A DNA stretch of 9,805 bases, taken from NCBI GenBank assembly GCA_024684065.1, contig JAIKXO010000181.1, positions 1-9,805 of the forward strand. The letters run 5' to 3'. The position numbers and the translations under genes were made by a program. Source of the stretch: Lachnospiraceae bacterium. GTDB lineage: Bacteria > Bacillota_A > Clostridia > Lachnospirales > Lachnospiraceae. Of the stretch, positions 1 through 6,398 are shown in pieces; the first letter of the stretch is position 1, and each line of letters opens with the position of its first letter. The notes under the pieces were generated by a model, which saw only the letters and a program-made list of their open reading frames with translations, was not told the DNA's origin and searched no databases.

Positions 1-41
1 AGAAGCGCTTCCTCTGCATCCGGGAGTCCATCATGCTGCCG

Positions 42-146
42 TTAAAACGCGCCCTGGGGATATGGTCTAATTTTCACGCCAATGGCCGCAAGCCAAATCG
101 CAAAAGCCGGAATAACTGTGATCAGTGCTGAAAAACCGAACGGCAT
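42..146 (-). CDS. possible small hydrophobic peptide downstream of yhfC
   Basis: This is a 34-residue frame starting MPFGFSALITVIPAFAIWL and ending RPYPQGAF. It has one strongly hydrophobic stretch (about residues 3-24) long enough for a membrane helix, then a short basic tail. It begins 20 nt after the YhfC stop codon, in another frame. No convincing Shine-Dalgarno sequence precedes ATG 146; upstream GTG (152) and TTG (158) are also possible starts, and the frame stays open backwards into the yhfC end. It could be a real small membrane peptide, the tail of a decayed gene, or chance. I recognise no family. The remaining bases to position 1 include tandem ATG codons at 34 and 31 reading MMDSRMQRKRF off the window edge, also without a ribosome site; this might be the start of the next gene. 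Confidence 0.22.
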   Translation of the reverse strand: MPFGFSALITVIPAFAIWLAAIGVKIRPYPQGAF

Positions 147-166
147 CCACACAAACAAAATGCCGT

Positions 167-1003
167 TTACTCTGTATGGCCGGTAGCAGCCTCCATCTGT
201 CTGTAAAATTTCATTGCGATCATAACAACTCCTGCAGTGACAAGCGCAGCCCAGATCTCAACCGACCAGAGCGGCACCACGCTCCTCTGGTAAAGTGCGG
301 CAAAAAGATCCATCAGCATATGAAGTCCTATGCCGGCAGGCAGGCAGCTCTTCTTAGCCTGAGTGATACCGTAATACACGATAACCGTAAGCCCGATATG
401 TAAGAGCATCGCCAAAATGCGCTCTATGACATTCGCAGCCATCATCCCGTAATCGAATGCGGCAACTGCCTGAACAGATGTAAGCGCAGCGGCTGCATTT
501 TCCTCTGTAATACCAAGGGTGCTAAACGCATTTGTCATATCACCGGTTGAAAACATGACAGCTATGACCAGAGAAATGATCATGCCGGGGATCAACACGG
601 CAATTATCTCTATCCCGCCGTGGCCGATACCGTACAGAACCGAATTTTCACGTGTGCGGTTCTTTTTCATGATATATTTCATGATTATGAACCGACCGCA
701 TTCTTCGAAAACTCCTGCCATAGTGATCCCGTAAATAACATAGGCGAAGGTATGTCCGTTTATAAACCGGGACACAGGATTGTCCATAATAATACAGAAA
801 TAGTGTACGCCGAGTTCGAGCCCCCGGGCGGAAACGATAAAACCAACAGCACCGGCGATCAGCCAGCTGATCTTAGTCTGCTCTCTATGTTTCATTCGCC
901 AGTATACGAAGATCACAACAGGGATCGCAATCATCAGGACGATAGTGATGACCAGCGCAGGAATGCTGTTTTTCCCTATAACGATATTCTCAAATTCTTT
1001 CAT
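167..1003 (-). CDS. yhfC: YhfC-family intramembrane metalloprotease (PrsW-like)
   Basis: A 278-residue polytopic membrane protein with about seven hydrophobic segments (near residues 14-35, 46-70, 84-98, 125-151, 174-190, 196-214 and 244-264). The motif FEECGRF (99-105) supplies two adjacent glutamates and an arginine, and GIGHGGIE (125-132), LLHIGLTV (200-207) and GLHMLMD (226-232) supply histidines 128, 202 and 228. This EE plus membrane-buried histidine pattern is that of YhfC and related PrsW/CPBP-type intramembrane metalloproteases. Length is close to Bacillus YhfC. The family is assigned as a peptidase by relationship; substrates are not established. The start is the first in-frame ATG; the upstream sequence is AT-rich with no strong ribosome site, so translation may depend on the small ORF ending 33 nt before. 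Related CPBP proteases often accompany bacteriocin genes, so the neighbouring leader-like peptide is a natural substrate or partner to consider, by inference only. Confidence 0.88.
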   Translation of the reverse strand: MKEFENIVIGKNSIPALVITIVLMIAIPVVIFVYWRMKHREQTKISWLIAGAVGFIVSARGLELGVHYFCIIMDNPVSRFINGHTFAYVIYGITMAGVFEECGRFIIMKYIMKKNRTRENSVLYGIGHGGIEIIAVLIPGMIISLVIAVMFSTGDMTNAFSTLGITEENAAAALTSVQAVAAFDYGMMAANVIERILAMLLHIGLTVIVYYGITQAKKSCLPAGIGLHMLMDLFAALYQRSVVPLWSVEIWAALVTAGVVMIAMKFYRQMEAATGHTE

Positions 1004-1026
1004 TTATTATCTTGTCGATTATTTAA

Positions 1027-1061
1027 CGGCCAAATCTCAGAAAACATCGACGATTTGGCCG
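1027..1061. repeat. 10-bp perfect inverted repeat between small ORF and yhfC
   Basis: CGGCCAAATC (1027-1036) is an exact inverted copy of GATTTGGCCG (1052-1061), separated by 15 nt. On the minus strand the hairpin covers the last codons and stop of the 52-residue ORF and ends 23 nt before the yhfC ATG. Neither strand has the U-run of an intrinsic terminator directly after it (minus strand continues TTAAATAATCG). It may be an attenuator, an mRNA processing or stabilising stem that sets yhfC expression, or a protein-binding operator. Confidence 0.5.
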
Positions 1062-1195
1062 CATAATAATTGCATTCTTTCTTGTTGTGCCGACATGGAC
1101 CTGTCTCCGACCCTGTACTTCGGTCCGCGGCCATCTCCGTCTCTCCCGGTCACCGCTTCCAGTTTAGCATCGTTCAACCTGTTTTTTTCTTCCAT
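1037..1195 (-). CDS. 52-residue peptide with degenerate double-glycine-type leader
   Basis: This short ORF reads MEEKNRLNDAKLEAVTG for its first 17 residues. It resembles the leader of double-glycine peptides in Firmicutes (pattern L-[ST/N]-D-x-x-L-E-x-V-[TS]-G-G), except that the second glycine is Arg (G17-R18). The following part carries GPKYRVGDR (24-32), similar to the KYxVGDxV segment I associate with small leader-type proteins of Lachnospiraceae, and a single Cys at 45 near the end (LLCGQIVDVF). Codons are consistent throughout. A GTG at 1198 directly precedes the ATG; no strong Shine-Dalgarno sequence is visible, which lowers confidence. It sits 47 nt after the lipoprotein stop and 33 nt before yhfC, filling what would otherwise be an empty gap. 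It could be a ribosomal peptide precursor, a signal peptide, or a decaying relic. No C39-peptidase transporter is in the window. Confidence 0.55.
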   Translation of the reverse strand: MEEKNRLNDAKLEAVTGRDGDGRGPKYRVGDRSMSAQQERMQLLCGQIVDVF

Positions 1196-1242
1196 CACTG
1201 ATCAACTCATTTTCTGTTTCTTTCTAAAGCTTTGTGATTACG

Positions 1243-2703
1243 TTACACGCCCTCTTCCGGCATCCATATGTAATGATACTGAAGGTATGCTTCCACTGCG
1301 TCATAAGCACCGTTATATTCAGTTTCCAATTCATAGTGCATGCAACCATTTGGTACGTTGTTTATCTGTAATGTCTCAGCATTCACGATCTCATCATCTG
1401 TACGATATACCACGAGCACCGTTCCCCGCAGGACACTTTCGAAGCTTTCGGGCACCCAGTCTAAGAGGACTTTAAGCCTGCCGTCATCCGCTTCAGCCAG
1501 TTCCATTTCCGGTTCGGGTACGGGAAGCTCGGCGACATTCGCAGAAAACGGGAGCATATAGAAATCTTCCCCTGCTCCTATCCCTGTATCCCAGATTATC
1601 TCTTCCCCCGGCTTTAAGTAAAGCTCCCTGACATTTACCGGGGCCTCCTCGCCAAATCGTACGCCTGCCTTTTCTTCATGTCCTTCATCGACATTCCATT
1701 TGTATTCGCGATCCTCTCTGTCCTCTTTTATAGACGCGCCCTCGCTATAGATAAGGAATTCGTCCATTCTCATCGATCTTACGGAATCGGTCAGATTTTT
1801 CGCAAGGACCAGCGTCTTTCCATCGGCGCTCTCATCAAATCTGTAGCTGATGTTTCCGTCGAGGCTTTCATAATCCTTATCACATTCACTTATATATCCG
1901 GCCTTTTGGCTGTCCGAAAGGATCGCGCCGGGAAGCCTTCCTGCCTCGCCGTCATTCTTCCAGGCAAAAATCTCAAAGCGGGAATATTCATAAAGCCCTG
2001 TATAACAGCAGGCGTAAATCCCCGTTTCTCCCGTCGTGACGAAAGGCATTATCTTTAAAACATTATCATCCGAATCATAAAACACAGCTACATCCGTTGT
2101 GACCCAGCCATGAGGCACATTATATTCAAGATCGAGCCTTCGTCCGTCGCCGGTGGAAGAATTCCCGACCTCTTTTATATCCTCCTGCTCAAGGGTTTCA
2201 TAGATCCCTTCCTTTTCTCCGTCCCTTATCGTTGCCGTAATCTCGAGCTTCTCAAAATCCGCGATGTCGTCAGACAGATTCCCCTTTATGATATCCCTGC
2301 TTCCGGGCTTTAACACACGCGTCTTATTGTCCGAGGCACAGATCACATTTCCTTCATTATCCTTCATAACAAGGGTCACATAGGCAGCGGCAGGATAATC
2401 ATTTCCATTTTCCACGATAATCCAGAAATCCCCTGCGCTGTCCCCATATTTTAAAGGAGTAAGCTTAAAATCTCCGATGCCCTCCTCAAAAGAAAGCTTT
2501 GAAATAAAATCATTATTATCCTTCACCGTCTCCTCCGGAGTGTGGACCTCGGCCGTATACGGTCCTCCGTCCCCGAAGTTATCAAAGGGCTTTTTTTCTT
2601 TAAAAGATCCGGTTTTCCCCGTTGTTCCTCCACCGCAGCCGGAAATCAGAACGCAGACAAAGATAATAAGTGACATGATCCTGTGAATATCTTTCTTAAA
2701 CAT
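1243..2703 (-). CDS. large secreted lipoprotein with Ig-like repeats, function unknown
   Basis: A 486-residue predicted lipoprotein. The N-terminus has basic residues, a hydrophobic run (10-21) and the lipobox I-S-G-C with lipidated Cys23, followed by a Gly-rich linker, so the mature protein should be anchored outside the membrane. Residues about 85-165 (DFWIIVENGNDYPAAAYVTL onwards) form a beta-rich module like FxLYD-type domains; residues 195-250 look like a second copy. The rest is acidic and beta-rich with no catalytic motif I recognise. The start at 2703 is chosen because AAAGGAGG lies just before ATG and the signal peptide begins there; the frame is open up to 2784, but those 27 residues precede the signal and are not credible. 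It lies 146 nt after the exported protein gene with no terminator between, so the two are probably co-transcribed. A substrate-binding, adhesion or stress-sensing role is possible but unsupported. Confidence 0.85.
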   Translation of the reverse strand: MFKKDIHRIMSLIIFVCVLISGCGGGTTGKTGSFKEKKPFDNFGDGGPYTAEVHTPEETVKDNNDFISKLSFEEGIGDFKLTPLKYGDSAGDFWIIVENGNDYPAAAYVTLVMKDNEGNVICASDNKTRVLKPGSRDIIKGNLSDDIADFEKLEITATIRDGEKEGIYETLEQEDIKEVGNSSTGDGRRLDLEYNVPHGWVTTDVAVFYDSDDNVLKIMPFVTTGETGIYACCYTGLYEYSRFEIFAWKNDGEAGRLPGAILSDSQKAGYISECDKDYESLDGNISYRFDESADGKTLVLAKNLTDSVRSMRMDEFLIYSEGASIKEDREDREYKWNVDEGHEEKAGVRFGEEAPVNVRELYLKPGEEIIWDTGIGAGEDFYMLPFSANVAELPVPEPEMELAEADDGRLKVLLDWVPESFESVLRGTVLVVYRTDDEIVNAETLQINNVPNGCMHYELETEYNGAYDAVEAYLQYHYIWMPEEGV

Positions 2704-2849
2704 AATCCTCCTTTCGACCGTAGTCTGAAACGCCCTGAAGCTCTCAGCCTCATACTGCGTATGGGATACAGCAGACTCCACCATCCGCAGAGAGTACCGT
2801 TATCCATGATTTCTCACGCTTTTACTGAATAACTGCGTTATACCGGATC

Positions 2850-3839
2850 CTAAACTGCCGCATCTTTATACAGCAGGACCATTGCGTATCCCTCGAAGTT
2901 CACGTTTACGGTGCACCTCAAGAGGTCGGTATCTGTGTCGGGCAGGAAGGCAACTTTTCCGTACCTGTCAAGGCAGAGCATCGCATACTCCCTCCTCTCC
3001 TTCTGCCACTCGGGATGTATGAACATGGAGAGCGTGCCGAGCTTCAATGTCTGATCGGGAACCCCGCCATTTAACAGGCTGAAGGAGAACGCCTTTTTCC
3101 ATCCGTCGGGGATCGCCGCCGCAAGCAAAGCTTCCGCAACCTCCCCCTGCTCCTGGTAGCCCGCAGTCGTCCCCGGCGCAAGCCCGGTATATGTGATGCC
3201 GAGCGCCTGCTTCTCGTTGGGGTTCAGTATCCATGACGGAGGGGTATGATCTTCTTCCTTCTTTTTGGGCGAGTCGTCGGGCGAGGCATCGGACGGCTCT
3301 TCAGATTTGGGAGGCTGCCCGGGTGCTGTAATGGAATTTTCTTTCCAGGAAAATTCCGGATAATCAGCGTAACCGCTTAGTGTAAAATCAGTTGCATAAT
3401 CTGTATTTGCCCAAGGCAGATTCATATAGTCATTATCCCAGCCAAAAAACCAGATCTGATACCCAACTCTGTTGATTTCATATTTATCACTATCAATTCT
3501 GAGTGACGTCTTTTGGCCTTTAGCACGGCTGTCAGAGTAGATCCAGGAATATCTTTGATTTTCTTTATCCCATACCTCGACTTCCATCCTGGCTATATAC
3601 CACCCGTCCTCATGGAAAGTTAAAACTATTTCATTTGAACCATTCCCCACTCCGACTTTAATATCCGCAGGATTGGATCCGCCTGACTCGTTGAATTTTT
3701 GCAAGAGATTTTGATAATCATATGTTTCCAGATCTTTGTATGAGGCGGAAATACCTTTATCGGCAGCAAACACAGCAGTAGATGTTACAGATAACAGAAA
3801 GCTGAAAATCACGATTACTTTAAAAATATACTTTTTCAT
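2850..3839 (-). CDS. Sec-exported two-domain protein, function unknown
   Basis: A 329-residue secreted protein with a classic signal peptide: MKKYIFK, hydrophobic core 8-18, and cleavage likely after VFA (25). Mature domain 1 (about 27-170) is aromatic-rich and beta-like (DGWYIARMEVEVW, GYQIWFFGWDNDY). A Pro/Ser/acidic/Lys linker (172-201) joins it to domain 2 (202-329), which begins SWILNPNEKQALGITYTGL and ends CTVNVNFEGYAMVLLYKD. I recall domain 2 as a recurring C-terminal module in Lachnospiraceae surface proteins, but cannot name a family. The start has AGGAGGT four bases before ATG and follows an extended -10 promoter. DNA for domain 1 is AT-rich while DNA for the linker and domain 2 is GC-rich (hand count 22/60 G+C at 3421-3480 against 41/60 at 3121-3180), suggesting the gene is a recombinant. 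No sortase motif or second membrane helix is present, so release into the medium or retention by interaction is likely. Confidence 0.85.
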   Translation of the reverse strand: MKKYIFKVIVIFSFLLSVTSTAVFAADKGISASYKDLETYDYQNLLQKFNESGGSNPADIKVGVGNGSNEIVLTFHEDGWYIARMEVEVWDKENQRYSWIYSDSRAKGQKTSLRIDSDKYEINRVGYQIWFFGWDNDYMNLPWANTDYATDFTLSGYADYPEFSWKENSITAPGQPPKSEEPSDASPDDSPKKKEEDHTPPSWILNPNEKQALGITYTGLAPGTTAGYQEQGEVAEALLAAAIPDGWKKAFSFSLLNGGVPDQTLKLGTLSMFIHPEWQKERREYAMLCLDRYGKVAFLPDTDTDLLRCTVNVNFEGYAMVLLYKDAAV

Positions 3840-3879
3840 ATAGACCTCCTATGAACGAAGCAGCTTATATAACAATCTT

Positions 3880-3910
3880 ATTATAACATATATTAGTTGT
3901 ATTCTATCAA
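3880..3910 (-). promoter_or_regulatory. extended -10 promoter for secreted-protein cluster
   Basis: On the minus strand TGTTATAAT (3888-3880) matches the TGnTATAAT extended -10 exactly. TTGATA at 3910-3905 is a plausible -35 at a longer than ideal 19-nt spacing, which an extended -10 tolerates. Transcription would begin near 3873 and give a leader of about 35 nt with AGGAGGT before ATG 3839. The promoter sits directly after the stop codon of the short TIGR04076-like gene, so the secreted cluster can be expressed separately from the upstream operon. No intrinsic terminator lies between them. Confidence 0.55.
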
Positions 3911-3912
3911 TA

Positions 3913-4068
3913 TTATAAAGTGTCTTTTATCTGACTTCTTTTAAGCACGAAAGTATCTCCCGCCTTAAAAAACGGGCACGGGCCGGACTTTGGATCAGCC
4001 AGGTATTTCTCCTGCAGCTCCGGGAACACTTTCGTCTCCAATACAGTTATCCTGCATTCATATTGCAT
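3913..4068 (-). CDS. short TIGR04076-like protein lacking the C-terminal half
   Basis: A 51-residue ORF starting MQYECRITVLETKVFPEL with a conserved-looking core EKYLADPKSGPCPFF (about 20-34) and KAGDTFVL (35-42). This matches the N-terminal half of TIGR04076 proteins, which are normally roughly 90-110 residues and continue into a segment containing a Cys and Trp-rich stretch; here the frame stops after KRSQIKDTL. The start at 4068 is favoured by GGAGGAG seven bases upstream; the frame is open to 4158 but that extension lies inside the preceding gene. It begins 17 nt after the ADP-ribosylglycohydrolase stop, so it is probably in that operon. No continuation of the missing half is visible in the other two frames downstream. 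Either a natural short form or a gene truncated when the downstream promoter region was joined to it. The biochemical function of the family is unknown. Confidence 0.7.
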   Translation of the reverse strand: MQYECRITVLETKVFPELQEKYLADPKSGPCPFFKAGDTFVLKRSQIKDTL

Positions 4069-4085
4069 CAGACCACTCCTCCATT

Positions 4086-5102
4086 CTATGACATTATGTA
4101 TGCGAAATCCTCGCATAGCTTTGTAATCCAATCTCTTGATACTATCGCATCTAACCATCCAGCCGGAATACCTTCATATCCGTAGGCTAATCCGGCAAGT
4201 CCGCCAGCCACGGCTCCGACTGTATCGGTATCATCACCGAGATTCACCGCCTTCAAAACACATTCCTCATAAGAATCCGAATTCAGAAGACACCAAATAG
4301 CAGCTTCTAATGTATGAACCACATATCCGCTGCTTTTTATATCGCTATCGGGCAGATTCATAAATGCTTCCAAATCTCTTAACCTTCCATATGCATCTGA
4401 CCGTATCTCCCGTTTGAATGACTCATCATACCACGGCAACGACACCGCACGTCTCTCATAAAAATCAAATGTGCCATGAATACCCTTCCACAAAGCCATA
4501 TAAACTGACTCATCTTTTCGATAAATCAGCTCATGGCATATCGAAGTATACATCAGGCATGCAACCATGCTTCTCGGATGTCTGTGTGTCAAACCGGACG
4601 TTCCGTGATTATTTTCAGCGGCTTCCTCAATAAAAGTATCATGCCAATACTCTTCCTCCAGGGCATCATACAATGATACCGGCATAATTCTCATAAGAGA
4701 ACCATTCCCATTATCCCTTTCTCCATCACCACCACACTCAGTAGCATTAACTCCCGGTCTGTACACTGCTATAGCCCTTGCACATGTATTCCCCACATCA
4801 AATACCTTTCCATGCGGAGTATAGTTTCCGTTTATCTTCCAATCACGGAATCTCTCCATCATATCATCGTAATTGATCCCACCGTTCTGGATAATACTGT
4901 CAAGCGTAGCTAATGCCATACTGCTGTCATCAGACCACGTACCCTTCGGCTGGTTGTGAGTGCCGTATTCACGCATATCCGTGACCGGATCTGCCTGGCG
5001 TTCGGATCTGCCTGTAAACTCAACCGGCACACCGAGAGCATCACCTACAACTACTCCAAATATACCTGCCATTACCGTCATAGTAATATTACTCGATTTC
5101 AT
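4086..5102 (-). CDS. ADP-ribosylglycohydrolase family protein (DraG/ARH-like)
   Basis: A 338-residue cytoplasmic enzyme of the ADP-ribosylglycohydrolase family, all-alpha hydrolases with a binuclear Mg2+ site that remove ADP-ribose from proteins, nucleic acids or small molecules. Family motifs appear in order: GDALGVPVEF (20-29), GTWSDDSSM (54-62) with metal-binding aspartates 58 and 59, GNGSLMR (132-138), LTHRHP (171-176), and LGDDTDTVGAVAGGLAGLAYG (288-308) with metal-ligand positions 290, 291 and 293. All metal ligands look intact and length is normal, so it should be active. The ATG at 5102 overlaps the TGA of the preceding small frame as ATGA, indicating translational coupling; a GGGAG-like sequence lies very close to the start. 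The substrate cannot be read from sequence: options are reversal of regulatory or toxin-made ADP-ribosylation, or nucleotide salvage. No ADP-ribosyltransferase is visible nearby. Confidence 0.93.
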   Translation of the reverse strand: MKSSNITMTVMAGIFGVVVGDALGVPVEFTGRSERQADPVTDMREYGTHNQPKGTWSDDSSMALATLDSIIQNGGINYDDMMERFRDWKINGNYTPHGKVFDVGNTCARAIAVYRPGVNATECGGDGERDNGNGSLMRIMPVSLYDALEEEYWHDTFIEEAAENNHGTSGLTHRHPRSMVACLMYTSICHELIYRKDESVYMALWKGIHGTFDFYERRAVSLPWYDESFKREIRSDAYGRLRDLEAFMNLPDSDIKSSGYVVHTLEAAIWCLLNSDSYEECVLKAVNLGDDTDTVGAVAGGLAGLAYGYEGIPAGWLDAIVSRDWITKLCEDFAYIMS

Positions 5103-5279
5103 TCTCCCTCAACTCCAGTTTCCTGTTCTTCGTCTTCATCATCAGGATCATCCATCCGGATTTATGGTCTGATCTCCGGTATCCGAACATAACCAGACAC
5201 TTCTGCATCAGCCTTCATAACGTCCTTTGCCATCGGTTACCACGGCAATCTTTCCCTTGAATTCATCGTCATATCTCAT
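5099..5279 (-). pseudogene. broken small reading frames before the ADP-ribosylglycohydrolase
   Basis: Three short protein-like pieces run in a row. ATG 5279, directly after a TAA, reads MRYDDEFKGKIAVVTDGKGR and stops at 5208. In another frame ATG 5233 reads MAKDVMKADAEVSGYVRIPE, then IRP and TAA at 5162. After that TAA the same frame continues, and ATG 5155 reads MDDPDDEDEEQETGVEGE to a TGA at 5099 that overlaps the next gene's ATG. One frameshift and one nonsense change would join the pieces into a single gene of about 60 residues ending in an acidic tail. No homologous family is recognised. The ATGA overlap suggests the last piece still couples translation to the enzyme gene. The pieces could instead be separate tiny peptides. 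Confidence 0.4.
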
Positions 5280-5507
5280 TTACAGATACCCTTCTGCCCA
5301 CGCCTTGAGTTCATCAGCGGAAACGTTTGTGCTAAAACGACTTCCCTCTACCGCCTTAATGATTTTGCCATGCTGATAATATCTCCTTTCCAAATCATAT
5401 ACCGGCAGTCCCGCCGGTTTACTTGCTATGCTTCCTGCAGATACACTACCTTATCCCATCGCTTTGACGCATTCGAATACAGGCTTTCTAAGAGTAATAA
5501 TTGACAT
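5280..5507 (-). pseudogene. small gene interrupted by in-frame TAA
   Basis: From ATG 5507, twelve bases after the stop of the preceding operon gene, the frame reads MSIITLRKPVFECVKAMG, then TAA at 5453-5451. The same frame then stays open for 56 more codons, with protein-like sequence including KPAGLPVYDLERRYYQHGK and STNVSADELKAWAEGYL, ending at TAA 5282-5280. No ATG or ribosome site lies just after the internal stop; TTG at DLE is the only weak restart. The natural reading is a gene of about 75 residues inactivated by one nonsense codon, or a sequencing error at that codon. A perfect inverted repeat ACCGGC/GCCGGT (5401-5406 and 5413-5418, 6-nt loop) lies inside it; no U-run follows, so it is not a standard terminator. 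I recognise no family. Confidence 0.45.
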
Positions 5508-5519
5508 ACCTCTGACCTG

Positions 5520-6386
5520 TTAACTTACAAAGAAAGCATCAACCTTATCTACCGAATCAAGAATTTTGTCATTCCTGACTCCTGTTACTTTCGCCAACTT
5601 CACCGTATTCCTTAAGGTGTTTTGAAAATCACCGCTAAACGCCTCCTCAATAGCCTTATCTATCTGACCGGTTTGTACTTCTAATTCCTTAATATACTCT
5701 TTGAATTTAGTCTCTAATTCTTCGGTAAGCTGATACTGATTTCTTATGTATTCATCTAATAGAGCATTTTCTTTTTCATATAGCTTAAATCGTCCAAACT
5801 GAACTGCCAGGTCGCTCGCGGCTACTATAAGATCTCCATATTTTTTTGAAAGCTTTGCTGTCTTGTATGAAACCAGAAGTTTAATCATAGCATCGAAGCT
5901 AATCCACAGACATTCATCAACATAATCTGCTTCATTTATTTCATCGCGTTGAAATTGACCGGTTCTATACTTCAGTTCCTCTGAAAGTTTAATTATATCT
6001 TTCCGATGTTCTTCTTCGATTTCAGACTCTCTGATCTTTACGGAAAGATCAATATATTCTGAATACAAATTGAAAACAAAGACTGTATAGTCCCTTCCAT
6101 CAGCTAATATCCCATACTCTGCAACCTTGTCTGCAACATCCTTCCAGTCATCCTCAGTAAATGATTTTAAGTTTTTACCACTAAACATTTTCCCGCAGAT
6201 AACCAATGAAAGCACTGTTCCGATCCTGAGGATTTTAAGTTCTTTATCATCCTCACTGTTATTTAACCCATACAATACCTCCTGGTTTTTTTCAATGTGT
6301 TCAAATATTTTCCGGATCTCTTCTCCAATTGGTGAATCAATAAGGTATTCTATTGACATATTGATGATTTGTTCTTTATAACCCAT
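5520..6386 (-). CDS. helical soluble partner of the Gly-rich membrane protein, function unknown
   Basis: A 288-residue, highly charged protein that appears almost entirely alpha-helical, with no signal peptide or membrane helix. The N-terminal half (1-110) includes a short apolar helix (LRIGTVLSLVICGKMF, 53-68). A coiled-coil-like stretch runs over about 112-145 and a longer one over 200-250 (ENALLDEYIRNQYQLTEEL onwards). The C-terminus carries FSGDFQNTLRNTVKLAKVTGV (250-270) and ends DSVDKVDAFFVS. I recognise no family. ATG 6386 is preferred, with GGGGTGG two bases upstream; a GTG at 6392 would add two residues. The gene starts 12 nt after the upstream gene's stop, so the two are almost certainly one transcript and their products probably interact. 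It could be a chaperone or immunity-like partner, or the second subunit of a two-component membrane-active complex. Confidence 0.85.
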   Translation of the reverse strand: MGYKEQIINMSIEYLIDSPIGEEIRKIFEHIEKNQEVLYGLNNSEDDKELKILRIGTVLSLVICGKMFSGKNLKSFTEDDWKDVADKVAEYGILADGRDYTVFVFNLYSEYIDLSVKIRESEIEEEHRKDIIKLSEELKYRTGQFQRDEINEADYVDECLWISFDAMIKLLVSYKTAKLSKKYGDLIVAASDLAVQFGRFKLYEKENALLDEYIRNQYQLTEELETKFKEYIKELEVQTGQIDKAIEEAFSGDFQNTLRNTVKLAKVTGVRNDKILDSVDKVDAFFVS

Positions 6387-6398
6387 TTCCACCCCACG

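Noticed and set aside
620..1066. 148-residue plus-strand open frame opposite yhfC
   Set aside because: It is antisense to a gene with clear protease motifs, and shows no recognisable domain.
945..1475. 176-residue plus-strand open frame across the yhfC-lipoprotein gap
   Set aside because: It overlaps three better-supported minus-strand frames and reads as low-complexity Ser/His/Cys-rich sequence without family similarity or a ribosome site.
2968..3234. 88-residue minus-strand frame inside the secreted protein gene
   Set aside because: It is a shadow frame in the GC-rich half; the Gly/Cys/Arg-rich composition is typical of out-of-frame translation.
5401..5418. ACCGGC/GCCGGT hairpin considered as a terminator within the operon
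   Set aside because: No U-run follows on either strand and it lies within a once-coding frame, so it is not strong evidence for transcription ending.
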